A stretch of DNA of 64,000 bases, from NCBI RefSeq assembly GCF_003989665.1, contig NZ_RZIJ01000031.1:1-64000 (forward strand). Reading direction: 5' to 3'. Positions 8,117-16,426 of the stretch are shown piece after piece. This DNA comes from Azospirillum doebereinerae. Lineage in GTDB: Bacteria > Pseudomonadota > Alphaproteobacteria > Azospirillales > Azospirillaceae. The number at the start of each line of letters is the position of its first letter. Position 1 is the stretch's first letter. The notes under the pieces were generated by a model. It did no database searches, was not told where the DNA came from, and saw only the letters and a list, made by a program, of their open reading frames with translations. The position numbers and the translations under genes are program-made.

Positions 8117-9051
8117 GGCGCCGTCTCCCCGTTTCCGGAAGGGGGCGGCGCGGAAGCGGGCGGGTCGTTGGGTTTCCCATCGGGTTTCCCGTCCGGGGCG
8201 CTGTAGGCGTAGAGGCCGGCGGTGAAGCGGTGATGCGCCTCGTCCTTGCCCTCGTCGCGGTCGGCCAGTTCCATGGCGATGCGGTTCAGGTGGACCAGCA
8301 TGTCCATACCCGCCCGTTCCGCCTCGATCCGCAGGGTCGCCACCGATTCGGCGGTCAGCCCGTCATGAAACATGGCCCGCTCCAGGAAGGGCGGCGCGCC
8401 GCCCGCCAGATTGTGCCCGGCCGCGGCGATGTGGTCGGCCAGATTCCTGCCGAAATAGTAAGCCAATTTGTCGATATCGCCACGCGGCAAATGGGCCGAG
8501 ACGACCAGATCCAGACGCCCGTCCGCCCGCTCCGTCACCAGCCCGGCGTGCAGCAGCTCGTCGAGCAGCGCGCGGGGCCGGATGTCCTTGCTGACGCCGG
8601 TCACCAGGGTCTCGAAGGCGGCCTCGCCCTCCGCCGAGGCGACGCGGGCGAGCGGCCGGGGCCGGCCGTCCGCCTCGCGGTAGTCGTCGTGGCCGAGCCA
8701 GCGGCCGAGCACCTGGGCGCCCAGCGACGGCGACGACGCGGCCACCGCGTCGGCCGAGGGAGCCTTGCCGCGCAGCTGGCTGACGTCCTTGCGGTGGACG
8801 CCGGTCAGCAGGGTGATCCGGCTGTCGCTCGTCGGCTTGCCGGGCAGGGCGAAGTCGCGCTCCGCCACCTCGACGTACACCGCCTTCACGAGGCCGGAGA
8901 ACATCGGCCACGGGATGCCGAAGCCGATCAGGGCGCGCACCAGCGGCGTCAGCACCCGGCGCATCGCCGCCACCACCGCCGGGGGCGGGGCGGCGAGCGG
9001 AGCCGGGCCGTTTCCGGCCGGCTGTCGGGGATCGGGGCTGCGTGTCGGCAC
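8113..9051 (-). CDS. DUF6502 family protein
   Basis: A 312-residue protein. The conserved core has AVYVEVAERDFALPG, SRITLLTGVHRKDVSQLR (a helix-turn-helix-like segment) and LVTGVSKDIRPRALLDELLHAG. These are features of the DUF6502 family, thought to be cytoplasmic and DNA-binding-like. I chose the GTG at 9051 because GGAGAG stands eight bases before it; the frame could extend to a TTG at 9111, but that would run through a 17-bp dyad that looks like an operator. It forms a coupled pair with the DUF5666 lipoprotein, a pairing that suggests a shared envelope function or regulation. Confidence 0.8.
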   Translation of the reverse strand: MPTRSPDPRQPAGNGPAPLAAPPPAVVAAMRRVLTPLVRALIGFGIPWPMFSGLVKAVYVEVAERDFALPGKPTSDSRITLLTGVHRKDVSQLRGKAPSADAVAASSPSLGAQVLGRWLGHDDYREADGRPRPLARVASAEGEAAFETLVTGVSKDIRPRALLDELLHAGLVTERADGRLDLVVSAHLPRGDIDKLAYYFGRNLADHIAAAGHNLAGGAPPFLERAMFHDGLTAESVATLRIEAERAGMDMLVHLNRIAMELADRDEGKDEAHHRFTAGLYAYSAPDGKPDGKPNDPPASAPPPSGNGETAP

Positions 9052-9092
9052 CAGGCATGCTCTCCGGGCAGGAGCCACGGCGGCGGATGGCC

Positions 9093-9169
9093 GTGGGAGA
9101 TTTGCCCACAATAACCCGCCTACGCCGAAATGGAATGGCGATTCCGCTTGATGTGGGAATTTTTCCCAC
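9093..9169. promoter_or_regulatory. Paired GTGGGA-N5-TCCCAC dyads
   Basis: Two 17-bp dyads, GTGGGAGATTTGCCCAC at 9093-9109 and GTGGGAATTTTTCCCAC at 9153-9169, lie exactly 60 bp apart. They sit in the divergent region between the DUF6502 start (9051) and the gene at 9254. Same length, same outer bases and helical phasing suggest two operator sites for one dimeric regulator. Confidence 0.55.
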
Positions 9170-9253
9170 GCATCATGAGGCCAAGAGAGAGGGACACGGC
9201 TCCCGCACGCCGTTCGAAGCCGGGCGGAACGCCCGCGTCACAGGAGAGACTGG

Positions 9254-9484
9254 ATGGACACGCCCCACCCCAACGGCCCGCTGGGCATGGTTCCGTCCAC
9301 CGCCGAGACCGCCGGAATCGCTTGCGCCCCGAAGGCGGGCGCCGCCGCCGGCGTCCCGGTCGATCCGTCGCCCTACGACGCCGCCGCCCTGACGGCCATG
9401 GTCGAATCGCTGCGGCGCGACCTGGGCGAGCAGCTGGTGTCCCTGGCCGGCGGCGGGACCGGCTTCCTGCGGCTGCAGTCCTGA
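9254..9484 (+). CDS. Small hypothetical protein
   Basis: A 76-residue acidic, Ala/Pro/Gly-rich protein with a good AGGAGAG box before its ATG. The N-terminal half looks disordered; residues 40-60 (DPSPYDAAALTAMVESLRRDLGEQLVSLAG) can form a helix. No family recognised. Its stop is two bases before the ATG of the next gene, so they are probably co-transcribed. Confidence 0.62.
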   Translation: MDTPHPNGPLGMVPSTAETAGIACAPKAGAAAGVPVDPSPYDAAALTAMVESLRRDLGEQLVSLAGGGTGFLRLQS

Positions 9485-9486
9485 CC

Positions 9487-10206
9487 ATGACGACGCAGGG
9501 CCGCTCCGGCCCGGACGCCGGCCAGCCTCTCCGACCCTCCCCTCCTTTCCGACAGCGAGCCCTCGCCATGGTGCCGCCCTCCGCCCCCGACACCGCCGCC
9601 GCGCGGCGCGCCCTGGCCTCGGCCGGCGTCTTCGGGGCACTCGCCAACCTGCTGGTGCTGTGCGCGCCGCTGTACGTCGGCGTCCTGTACGACAGCCTGC
9701 TCCAGGACCGGGGGAACGGCGGGACCCTCCTGCTCGCCCTGGCCGCGCTCGGCCTGTTCGGGATCCACACCGCGCTGGACGCCGCGCGGTCGCAGGCCCT
9801 GGCGCGGAGCGGTTCCGCCCGGCGCGGCGCCGGGCCGGACAGGGCGTGGCTGCTCGACGCCGTCTGGATTCCCGTTCACCTGCTGGTGCTGGCCTGGGTG
9901 CATCCCTATCTGGGCGCGATGGCGCTGGCGGGAGTCGCGGCCCTGGCCGCGCTGGCGGCGGCGGGCGAATTGTCGGAGCAGCCGTTGCGTGGCGGGCACT
10001 CCACGGCGTTCCGGGCGGGCCTGCGCTTCTGCGGGGTGGTCTATCAGGCGCTGGCGCTCGGCGTCGGCGCGGCCCTGGTGCTGCACGACGCGCTGGCGCC
10101 GGGCCTGTTCCTCGGCGGCGTCGTGGTCGTCCTGACGGTCCTGCCGGCGGCGGCGCGCGCCGCCGGGGCGCGGCGCGAGGGACCGGCGGCCGTCCGGCCG
10201 GTGTGA
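9487..10206 (+). CDS. ABC-exporter transmembrane domain without ATPase
   Basis: A 239-residue membrane protein. Residues 37-75 (RRALASAGVFGALANLLVLCAPLYVGVLYDSLL...GNGGTLLLALAALGL) closely resemble the start of PrtD/HlyB-type type I secretion ABC transporters, including the equivalent of xPLYMLQVYDRV. The C-terminal segment (FRAGLRFCGVVYQALALGVGAALVLHDALAPG) matches the last membrane helices of that domain. No nucleotide-binding domain follows: the protein stops at ARREGPAAVRPV and the convergent cutA comes next. It may be a relic or an accessory subunit. The start could also be the ATG at 9568. Confidence 0.65.
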   Translation: MTTQGRSGPDAGQPLRPSPPFRQRALAMVPPSAPDTAAARRALASAGVFGALANLLVLCAPLYVGVLYDSLLQDRGNGGTLLLALAALGLFGIHTALDAARSQALARSGSARRGAGPDRAWLLDAVWIPVHLLVLAWVHPYLGAMALAGVAALAALAAAGELSEQPLRGGHSTAFRAGLRFCGVVYQALALGVGAALVLHDALAPGLFLGGVVVVLTVLPAAARAAGARREGPAAVRPV

Positions 10207-10220
10207 GAGAGCGGATCGGG

Positions 10221-10535
10221 TCAGGCGGTTTCGGCGCGCAGCCAGTCCAGATAGGCCGGGTTGCCGCGCTCCAGCTTCAGTTCCACCACGCAGGGCGTGT
10301 CGTAGCTGTGCAGCGCGCGCACCCGTTCGGCAAGGCGGTCGAACAGCTCCGCGCGGGTCTTGGCGATCAGGACCGCCTCCGGCGCCTCCTCGACGGCGCC
10401 GTTCCAGCGGTAGACCGAGGTCATGCCGTCCAGCACGTTGGCGCAGGCGGCCAGACGCTCCTCGACCAGGGCGCGGCCGATGCGCAGCGCCTCCTCCTTC
10501 GAGCCGGCGGTGATGTAGGCGACGACGAGGTCCAT
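10221..10535 (-). CDS. cutA: Divalent-cation tolerance protein CutA
   Basis: A 104-residue protein of normal family length with the CutA1 features: an AYITAGSKEEALRIGRALVEERLAACANV opening, the VYRWNGAVEEAPEAVLIAKT strand pair and the terminal HSYDTPCVVELKLERGNPAYLDWL. CutA1 forms a trimeric ferredoxin-like cytoplasmic protein linked to copper tolerance and signalling. It is convergent with the truncated transporter (14 bases apart) and divergent from the gene at 10666. Confidence 0.94.
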   Translation of the reverse strand: MDLVVAYITAGSKEEALRIGRALVEERLAACANVLDGMTSVYRWNGAVEEAPEAVLIAKTRAELFDRLAERVRALHSYDTPCVVELKLERGNPAYLDWLRAETA

Positions 10536-10665
10536 GGTTCGGCGGAGCCTTCCTTATTCGGTGCGCGGGAAACGGGTTTCGCGTAGGATGCGCCCCGACT
10601 TTGCCACAGGCCGTCCGGTGGCACGAGACCCCTGCCCTTCCATTCTCTCAAGGTTCCAAGCGATC

Positions 10666-10998
10666 ATGGCCGTGCCGCGCCGTTCGGGTTCCCGCCGCGT
10701 CCCAACCGATGTCCAGGCGGCGTGGCTGCGCCGTGGATCCGACCAGCCGGGCGGCAAGCTGCCGCTGTTCGACGAGCGCGGCCAGCGCGTGAAGAAGCCC
10801 ACGGTGGACGCCTGCCTGAAGGCCGGCTGGGCGGAGCGCTGGTTCGACAACCCCCTGAAGCCCGACTGGCTGGTCTGCCGCCTGACCGACGCGGGGCGCA
10901 CGGCGCTCGCCGGGGAAACCGCCACCGCCGACGCCGCCGCCGAGGGGGCGGCCGAAATGGCGGCCGAACTGGACGAGCGGCAGGGCGCGCTGATCTGA
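10666..10998 (+). CDS. Conserved hypothetical protein
   Basis: A 110-residue basic protein. The centre (KKPTVDACLKAGWAERWFDNPLKPDWLVCRLTDAGRTAL) has the spacing of a winged-helix domain, ending in the LTDAGR phrase common to MarR-like and phage wing strands. The C-terminus is an Ala/Glu-rich helix. It could bind DNA, but no family can be named. It is convergent with the sensor kinase, 22 bases away. Confidence 0.65.
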   Translation: MAVPRRSGSRRVPTDVQAAWLRRGSDQPGGKLPLFDERGQRVKKPTVDACLKAGWAERWFDNPLKPDWLVCRLTDAGRTALAGETATADAAAEGAAEMAAELDERQGALI

Positions 10999-11020
10999 CG
11001 GATCGGCGCGGGCCCGCGCC

Positions 11021-13999
11021 TCACCTCTTCCCGATCTTTATTGGCTTGGGTCTCCGCCCCTCGCGGCCTTCCGACGCTCCGAGCAGGCGTTCGACCTCGC
11101 TCCACAGCTGACGCGGGGTCACCGGCTTGTGGATCACCGGCACGCCGTGCGCGGCGGCGTCGCGCAGGCTGTCGGTCCCGGTCTCCCCCGTCAGGATCAT
11201 CGCCGGCACGCCGGCGCCGTAGCGCTCGCGCACCCGGCGCACCACCTCGGTGCCGACGCGCCCCTCGCGCAGGCGGTAGTCGGCGATGAGGATGTCGGGA
11301 GACCGGTCCTGCGCCGCCAGCCGCTCCATCGCCTGATCGGCGCTGCCGGCGGCGAGCACGGTGTAGCCCCACTCCGTCAGCACCGTGCGCAAGCCCAGCA
11401 GCACCACCGCGTCGTCGTCCACCAGCACCGCGAAGCGCCCCCGTCCGTCCGGCGCCGTGGCCGGTGCCTCGGCGGCGGCCGGCTGCGCCTCGCCCAGCGG
11501 GACCAGCACGCGGAAGGCCGAGCCGCGCCCGTGGACCGAGCGCACCTCCACCGGGTGGTCGAGCAGCAGCGACAGCCGCCGCACGATGGCCAGCCCCAGC
11601 CCCAGCCCCAGCGCGCGGTCGCGCTCCGGGTTGCCGACCTGGTGGAACTCCTCGAAGATGCGTTCCAGATGATCGCCGGGAATGCCGATGCCGGTGTCCT
11701 GCACCTCGATGGCGAGCCGGCCGCCCTCCTCCTTGCAGCGCAGCCGGATCATGCCGGACTGGGTGTAGCGCAGGGCGTTGTCGACGAGGTTGCGCACCAG
11801 CCGGGCCAGCAGCGTGCGGTCGCTGCGCACCGTGGCGTCGCAGCTCTCCAGCCGCCACTCCAGCCCCTTGCCGGTGGCGAGCGGGGCGTAGGCGGCGTCG
11901 ATGGCGTCGATCACCGCCGCCACCGGGAAGTCCTCCAGGGTCGGGGTGATCGCCCCGGAATCGAGCCGCGACACGTCCAGCAGGCTGTCGAGCAGCCCCT
12001 TCATCGAATCCAGCCCCTGGTCGAGCCGGCGCAGCAGGTCGCGCCCCTTGCCGTCCGGCACGAAATCGGCCAGCGCGGCGGAGAAGAAGAACAGCGATTG
12101 CAGCGGCTGGCGCAGGTCGTGGCTGGAGGCCGCGAGGAACTTCGACTTGGCGAGGTTGGCGCGCTCGGCCTCCTCCTTCGCCGCGGTCAACTCGCCCTCG
12201 ATCACCTTGCGCTCGGAAATGTCCTCGACGATGGAGATTCGGTAGGCTTCCTCCAGGTCGGCGTCGGGCGACAGCGACGAGGTCACCCGCACCCACACCG
12301 GCTGACCGTCGCGCCGGATGCAGCGCTTCTCGATGGCGTAGCTGGGGATCACGCCGGCCATCAGATGGGTCAGCAGCACCTCCTCCATCGCCAGATCGGC
12401 CGGGTCGGTCAGGTCGGCGTAGGTCATCTCCAGCAGTTCCTCGCGCCGGTAGCCCAGGATGGCGCAGAGCGTCGCGTTGACGTCGAGGTAGCGGCCGTCG
12501 CGGTCCAGCCGCTCGATCCCCACGGCGGCCAGCTCGAACACCGCGCGGAAGCGGGCCTCGCTGTGGCGGCGGGCGGCCTCGGCCCGGCGCAGGTCGGTCA
12601 CGTCCTGGAAGAAGACCGCCAGCCCGTCCTCCGACGGAAAGGCCCGCACCGCGTACCACGCCTGGCGGGGCGGGTAGAACGCCTCGAAGGCCACCGTCTC
12701 GGTCCCGGCGATGGCGCGCTGGAAATGCGTCGCGAAGACCGAGTTGGTGGAATCGGCGAAGGCGTCGCGCATGCGGCGCCCGGTCAGGTTCTCGCGGCCG
12801 CCGATCAGGGCGCGGGCGCGGTCGTTCATGAAGGTGATGCGCCAGGAGCGGTCGATCTCGAACACGCCGTCGGTCGTGCTCGACAGCACCGACGCCGCCT
12901 TGTGCGCCATCGCGTTCGCCGCCGCCTGGGCCTGGGCCTGGGCCTGCAGGGCCTCCGCCATCGAATCGAAGGCGCGGCCGAGCATCCCGATCTCCGAGCG
13001 CCCGTCGGCCAAGCCGGTACGGGCGCTGAGGTCGCCCTCGCTCCAGCGCCGCGCCGCCTCTATCAGGGCGTAGGCCGGGCGCCGCAGGAAACGGTCGGCC
13101 CCCCACCAGGAGGCCAGCAGCGTCAGCAGCATCACCACCCCGATCACCGACAGCGCCCGGACCATCGCCCGCTCGATCGGGACCAGCACCGCGCCGCGCT
13201 CCACCGAGACGGCGACCAGCATGCCGTCCATCCCCTCGCCCAGCGGCACCGCGCCGACGAGGCGCGGCTGGCGGTCGAGGCCGGGCAGCTCCATCACCGC
13301 CGGGGCGCGCAACCCCTCCAGCGGTTCGTAGCCGCTCGTCGGCAGCCGGTGCCCGACCGTGCCGGGACGGTCCGGCACGCGGGCGAGCACGACGCCGTTG
13401 CGGTCGAAGATCGTCAGCGCGTAACCCTCGGGCAGCGGGCGCGACGCCAGGGCGTGCGTCACCCAGCCGAAATCGATCAGGGCGCCGGCCGTGCCGACGA
13501 TGCCGCCGCCCACCTCCTGGATCGGCAGCGCGACCGGCAGCGCGACCGCCTCCCGCGGGAGCGGTTCGGTCGAGGGGGCCGCGACCGAACCGATGGCGAA
13601 GCCGGCGCCGTCCAGGGCGCTCTCGACCTCGGGCTGCCCGTGGAGCGGCTGCCCGGCGCCCTCCGGGTCGGTCGTGCAGCGCGTGATGCGCTCCGGGCCG
13701 GCGATCCGGACGCGCAGATAGGGGGGGATGCCCGGCCGCAGCCGCTCCAGGAACTCCTGGCAATCGGCCGGGGATCCGTCGCGCACGACCGGCGTCTGGG
13801 CGATGGTGAACAGAAGCTGGCGCACCCCGAGCATCATGCGCTCCTGCTCCGCCGCGAAGAGCTGGGCGAAGCGCAGGATGGTCTGGCGGACCTCGTCCTC
13901 GCGGGCGGTGCGGAGTTGCACCTCGTTGTCGATCTCGATCACCGCCGCTGGGATGAGGGCGAGAAAGACGAGCAGCAGCAGGCGGTGAAGCAAGCTCAT
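11021..13999 (-). CDS. Hybrid sensor histidine kinase/response regulator
   Basis: A 992-residue membrane kinase. A membrane helix (about residues 5-20) is followed by a roughly 250-residue periplasmic dCache/CHASE-type sensor, a second helix (ALSVIGVVMLLTLLASWW), HAMP, two PAS domains (the second with FELAAVGIERLDRDGRYLDVN), HisKA with phosphoacceptor His in SSHDLRQPLQ, HATPase with DNALRYT and GIGIP, and a C-terminal receiver with DDD and the acceptor Asp in ILIADYRLR. The start is MSLLHRLLLL at 13999; 45 further upstream codons are basic and not conserved-looking. The signal is unknown, and no separate output regulator lies next to it. Confidence 0.9.
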   Translation of the reverse strand: MSLLHRLLLLVFLALIPAAVIEIDNEVQLRTAREDEVRQTILRFAQLFAAEQERMMLGVRQLLFTIAQTPVVRDGSPADCQEFLERLRPGIPPYLRVRIAGPERITRCTTDPEGAGQPLHGQPEVESALDGAGFAIGSVAAPSTEPLPREAVALPVALPIQEVGGGIVGTAGALIDFGWVTHALASRPLPEGYALTIFDRNGVVLARVPDRPGTVGHRLPTSGYEPLEGLRAPAVMELPGLDRQPRLVGAVPLGEGMDGMLVAVSVERGAVLVPIERAMVRALSVIGVVMLLTLLASWWGADRFLRRPAYALIEAARRWSEGDLSARTGLADGRSEIGMLGRAFDSMAEALQAQAQAQAAANAMAHKAASVLSSTTDGVFEIDRSWRITFMNDRARALIGGRENLTGRRMRDAFADSTNSVFATHFQRAIAGTETVAFEAFYPPRQAWYAVRAFPSEDGLAVFFQDVTDLRRAEAARRHSEARFRAVFELAAVGIERLDRDGRYLDVNATLCAILGYRREELLEMTYADLTDPADLAMEEVLLTHLMAGVIPSYAIEKRCIRRDGQPVWVRVTSSLSPDADLEEAYRISIVEDISERKVIEGELTAAKEEAERANLAKSKFLAASSHDLRQPLQSLFFFSAALADFVPDGKGRDLLRRLDQGLDSMKGLLDSLLDVSRLDSGAITPTLEDFPVAAVIDAIDAAYAPLATGKGLEWRLESCDATVRSDRTLLARLVRNLVDNALRYTQSGMIRLRCKEEGGRLAIEVQDTGIGIPGDHLERIFEEFHQVGNPERDRALGLGLGLAIVRRLSLLLDHPVEVRSVHGRGSAFRVLVPLGEAQPAAAEAPATAPDGRGRFAVLVDDDAVVLLGLRTVLTEWGYTVLAAGSADQAMERLAAQDRSPDILIADYRLREGRVGTEVVRRVRERYGAGVPAMILTGETGTDSLRDAAAHGVPVIHKPVTPRQLWSEVERLLGASEGREGRRPKPIKIGKR

Positions 14000-14210
14000 G
14001 CGGCGGAGACTTTCGCGGCGTCGGCAACACCCGGCCCGGCGGCGTCTTGCCAGCGGAACGGCGGGTTTCAGTCCTGGAATGGAACCGGCATCAATATTAA
14101 CGGACTTTAACCATGATGCCGCACGCTGACGCAAGCCTCTGAACGGGACTGTGCCTCTTGGACAGACAAAAAACTTCGGCAGCGAAGGATTGTCCGGAAG
14201 AGAACACGAC

Positions 14211-14260
14211 CGGGCACACGAAAGCCCCGGCGGGTGAGCGCCGGGGCTTTCGTGTGCCCG
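14211..14260. terminator. Long perfect hairpin, likely terminator
   Basis: Two perfect 22-bp arms (beginning CGGGCACACGAAAGCCCCGG) flank a 6-base loop GGTGAG. It lies between the DUF1127 gene (minus, ends 14363) and the kinase start. It probably terminates DUF1127 transcription, though the T-run is poor on both strands. Confidence 0.7.
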
Positions 14261-14362
14261 CTTGAGAGAAGTGGGCCGGACAGGTCGGAGGCTGTACCGG
14301 CGATCATCCGGTCCGGGCGCCGTTGCGCCCAGGCCGGATGTCGAGCCGGTCGCGAACCCGCA

Positions 14363-14581
14363 TCAGAGGGTACGGCCGCTGCGGACGGCGTTGTGGATGT
14401 CGCCACGGTACAGGCCCATGTCGGACAGCTCGACGTCGGACATCAGGTTCAGTTCGGATTCCGCGCGATACAGTTCAGCGCGCTCCTTGACCCAATGAAC
14501 AACGCGCTGAAAGAAGGACGAGCGGTTTGTTTCAACGCCGAACAGTTCGCCGGACGATGAAGGAATGGAAGAATAGCTCAT
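14363..14581 (-). CDS. DUF1127 domain protein (YjiS-like)
   Basis: A 72-residue protein. The C-terminal half, AESELNLMSDVELSDMGLYRGDIHNAVR, is the DUF1127 motif, with the conserved L(x)DxEL(x)DxGL(x)R core. Short DUF1127 proteins are highly expressed, arginine-rich or hydrophobic regulators of RNA and metabolism in alphaproteobacteria. An AGGAGA box precedes the ATG. An AT-rich upstream stretch with ACATGTAAG fits a strong promoter. Confidence 0.88.
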   Translation of the reverse strand: MSYSSIPSSSGELFGVETNRSSFFQRVVHWVKERAELYRAESELNLMSDVELSDMGLYRGDIHNAVRSGRTL

Positions 14582-14599
14582 GATGGTCTCCTAGGATCG

Positions 14600-15190
14600 G
14601 TGCCGTGTTGTTGATGAATACTTACATGTTGCATGTGCGAAATCAATGAGCGGGGCGATGCATACCCGATGCCTCAGCCCTGCGCGAATTCGATAGAACG
14701 TTCGTGGTCATATCAACGCGGCGGAAACCCGGGAGGGAGGGGGTGTCGAGGTTCGGGCAAGGTTCCGGGCTTGGCGGGCCGCGCCCGGCCTCTGCGGCCC
14801 TCGGCCCCCTGGCGCTCCGGCACATTCAAGAAAGTGAAAGGCAGGCTGTCGAGTTCGGCGAGGACGATGCCGACGCGCGACGTGCCCGCCCACCTCCTCA
14901 GGTTGACATCCGTCCGCTCAATTAGCACTGTGTTCCTTGGTTGCTGGGGGAAACAGGGCGATGGAGATCGCGACGGTCCGGAAGATCGCGCCAAGGGCGA
15001 TCCGCAACCCTTCGACAAACGCGCGGAGCGCTTGCCGATCACACTGCGTATCCGATTTTTGAAGAGATGAACGTTTGCCCCGAATCGGCGGCGACGTGTC
15101 CGGCAAGGCCGATGTCAGATTTTCCGCGCGCCAAATAATAGCCGACTGAACAATTCAACGTCCTGACATTGAAGCGGCCGGTCAATTGCG
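14600..15190. other. Gap with no convincing gene
   Basis: Overlapping frames exist on both strands but none has a ribosome site, conserved motif or coherent codon use. The GC content falls steadily toward the right, into the AT-rich gene pair at 15203. I see no RNA gene or repeat here. Confidence 0.5.
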
Positions 15191-15202
15191 TTGGTGAGAA
15201 GC

Positions 15203-15589
15203 ATGCACATCAAGCTATCCCTCCCTTCCGACGGTGCGGAACCAGAGCGGAATCGGCGCAAGCTCGAAAAGATCGCGTCGCTGCTCCGGTCCGGGCTCCC
15301 AGGGATCGAGGTCGAGCTTGTGGCCGACAACGTCCCCTCCGTGTCCCCTTGGTCTCTGTTGCCCAAGAGCGACGCGATGGAAAGCTCCCGGCCGGCCAAT
15401 GACGTTCAAGAGGCTTTGGATCCTTCGTCTCTCGCCCCTGTGTCCAGGATGTTTTATTGGGTTGGCTCTGAAATCGCCAAGGAATTTGGCAACCCTGACC
15501 GAGTCTATTCAATCGCTCTAAAGATTTTCTTGCTTATAAGCTTTCTCGGTTGGATTCATTTTTTCTATAAAATTCTGAAGAATCATTAG
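15203..15589 (+). CDS. Hypothetical protein with C-terminal membrane anchor
   Basis: A 128-residue protein beginning MHIKLSLPSDGAEPERNRRK. Residues 1-45 read like a small alpha/beta domain (KLEKIASLLRSGLPGIEVELVAD). One hydrophobic segment near the C-terminus (IALKIFLLISFLGWIHFFYKIL) makes it a tail-anchored protein with its soluble part inside the cell. The last 100 bases are notably AT-rich. It lies 13 bases before the next gene, so the two form an operon. No family recognised. Confidence 0.6.
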   Translation: MHIKLSLPSDGAEPERNRRKLEKIASLLRSGLPGIEVELVADNVPSVSPWSLLPKSDAMESSRPANDVQEALDPSSLAPVSRMFYWVGSEIAKEFGNPDRVYSIALKIFLLISFLGWIHFFYKILKNH

Positions 15590-15602
15590 GTAGCATTAAA
15601 AA

Positions 15603-16286
15603 ATGCTTAGAACATTTGCCGTCATCATTGCCGGTTACCTTGTATTTCTTTTGGTAAGCTCCATCGTAAAATACAGCGGCTTCATCATACTGCTTTTTTG
15701 CATCATTGGCATCGTGAGTTCCGCCCTTGTCGTTCGAACTCATGGAGTCTCGAAGATCCAGGACGGCGAACCGGGCGACCTTGGAAAGCTCACGGTTTTC
15801 GGAGCGAAGCTCGTCCTTCTGCTCAGCCTTGGGCTGATGCTCCCGGCGGCGCATCTCATCGTGTGGCGCGTGGGGGAACTGCGGATCGAGCGGCAGAAAA
15901 AAGCCGAAGATGACCGGAAGGCGGAAGAGCGCAGGCAGGTGGACGCGGAGAAGGCCCGTCAGAATGAGGAGCAGGAACGCCAAGAGATGCAGCGCCTTGC
16001 CACCTCCTGGGGCCTCCCCCTGGACGCGGTGCTGCGGGGCAAGAAGGCGGCGGACATCGCTGCCGTCCATTGCAAGAGCGAAGCGAAGAAGCTCGCGCGT
16101 TTCGAAGCGGATTCGAGTTTCTGGGCGTCCGATCTGTCCTCGTGGCGCATGGACAGCGCCAATCTGGTGATTGTCACCGGGAACAATCTGAAGATGAAGA
16201 ATGGATTCGGTGTGTCCAGATCCGTGGAGTATCGGTGTGGCTACGACTTGAACACCAGGGACACCGTTGTGCTGTCCGTCCAGTGA
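15603..16286 (+). CDS. Hypothetical membrane protein with coiled coil
   Basis: A 227-residue protein. There are three membrane segments: residues 4-20, 25-43 and about 68-90 (FGAKLVLLLSLGLMLPAAHLIVW). A charged coiled coil follows at about 94-130, rich in Lys, Glu, Arg and Gln. A soluble C-terminal domain contains two cysteines (VHCKSEAKK and YRCGYDL) that might pair. The 5' end is AT-rich compared with its flanks, suggesting acquisition. It is co-transcribed with the preceding gene. Function unknown. Confidence 0.65.
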   Translation: MLRTFAVIIAGYLVFLLVSSIVKYSGFIILLFCIIGIVSSALVVRTHGVSKIQDGEPGDLGKLTVFGAKLVLLLSLGLMLPAAHLIVWRVGELRIERQKKAEDDRKAEERRQVDAEKARQNEEQERQEMQRLATSWGLPLDAVLRGKKAADIAAVHCKSEAKKLARFEADSSFWASDLSSWRMDSANLVIVTGNNLKMKNGFGVSRSVEYRCGYDLNTRDTVVLSVQ

Positions 16287-16346
16287 CTGTGGACATGTGG
16301 GAATTCGCATCCCCCCTCCCCCACGCCGGCGCACCGGGAAGGCATG

Positions 16347-16380
16347 AGAAAAGGGCGCGCGGCCTTCGCCGCGCGCCCTT
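16347..16380 (-). terminator. Terminator of glpX operon
   Basis: On the minus strand a 13-bp perfect stem (AAGGGCGCGCGGC / GCCGCGCGCCCTT, loop 4) is followed by TTCTC. It sits 46 bases after the glpX stop and may also stop the convergent plus-strand operon. Confidence 0.82.
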
Positions 16381-16426
16381 CCTTCGACGGTTCCCTTTGC
16401 CCCGGCGGGAACCCGCCGGGCCGGCC

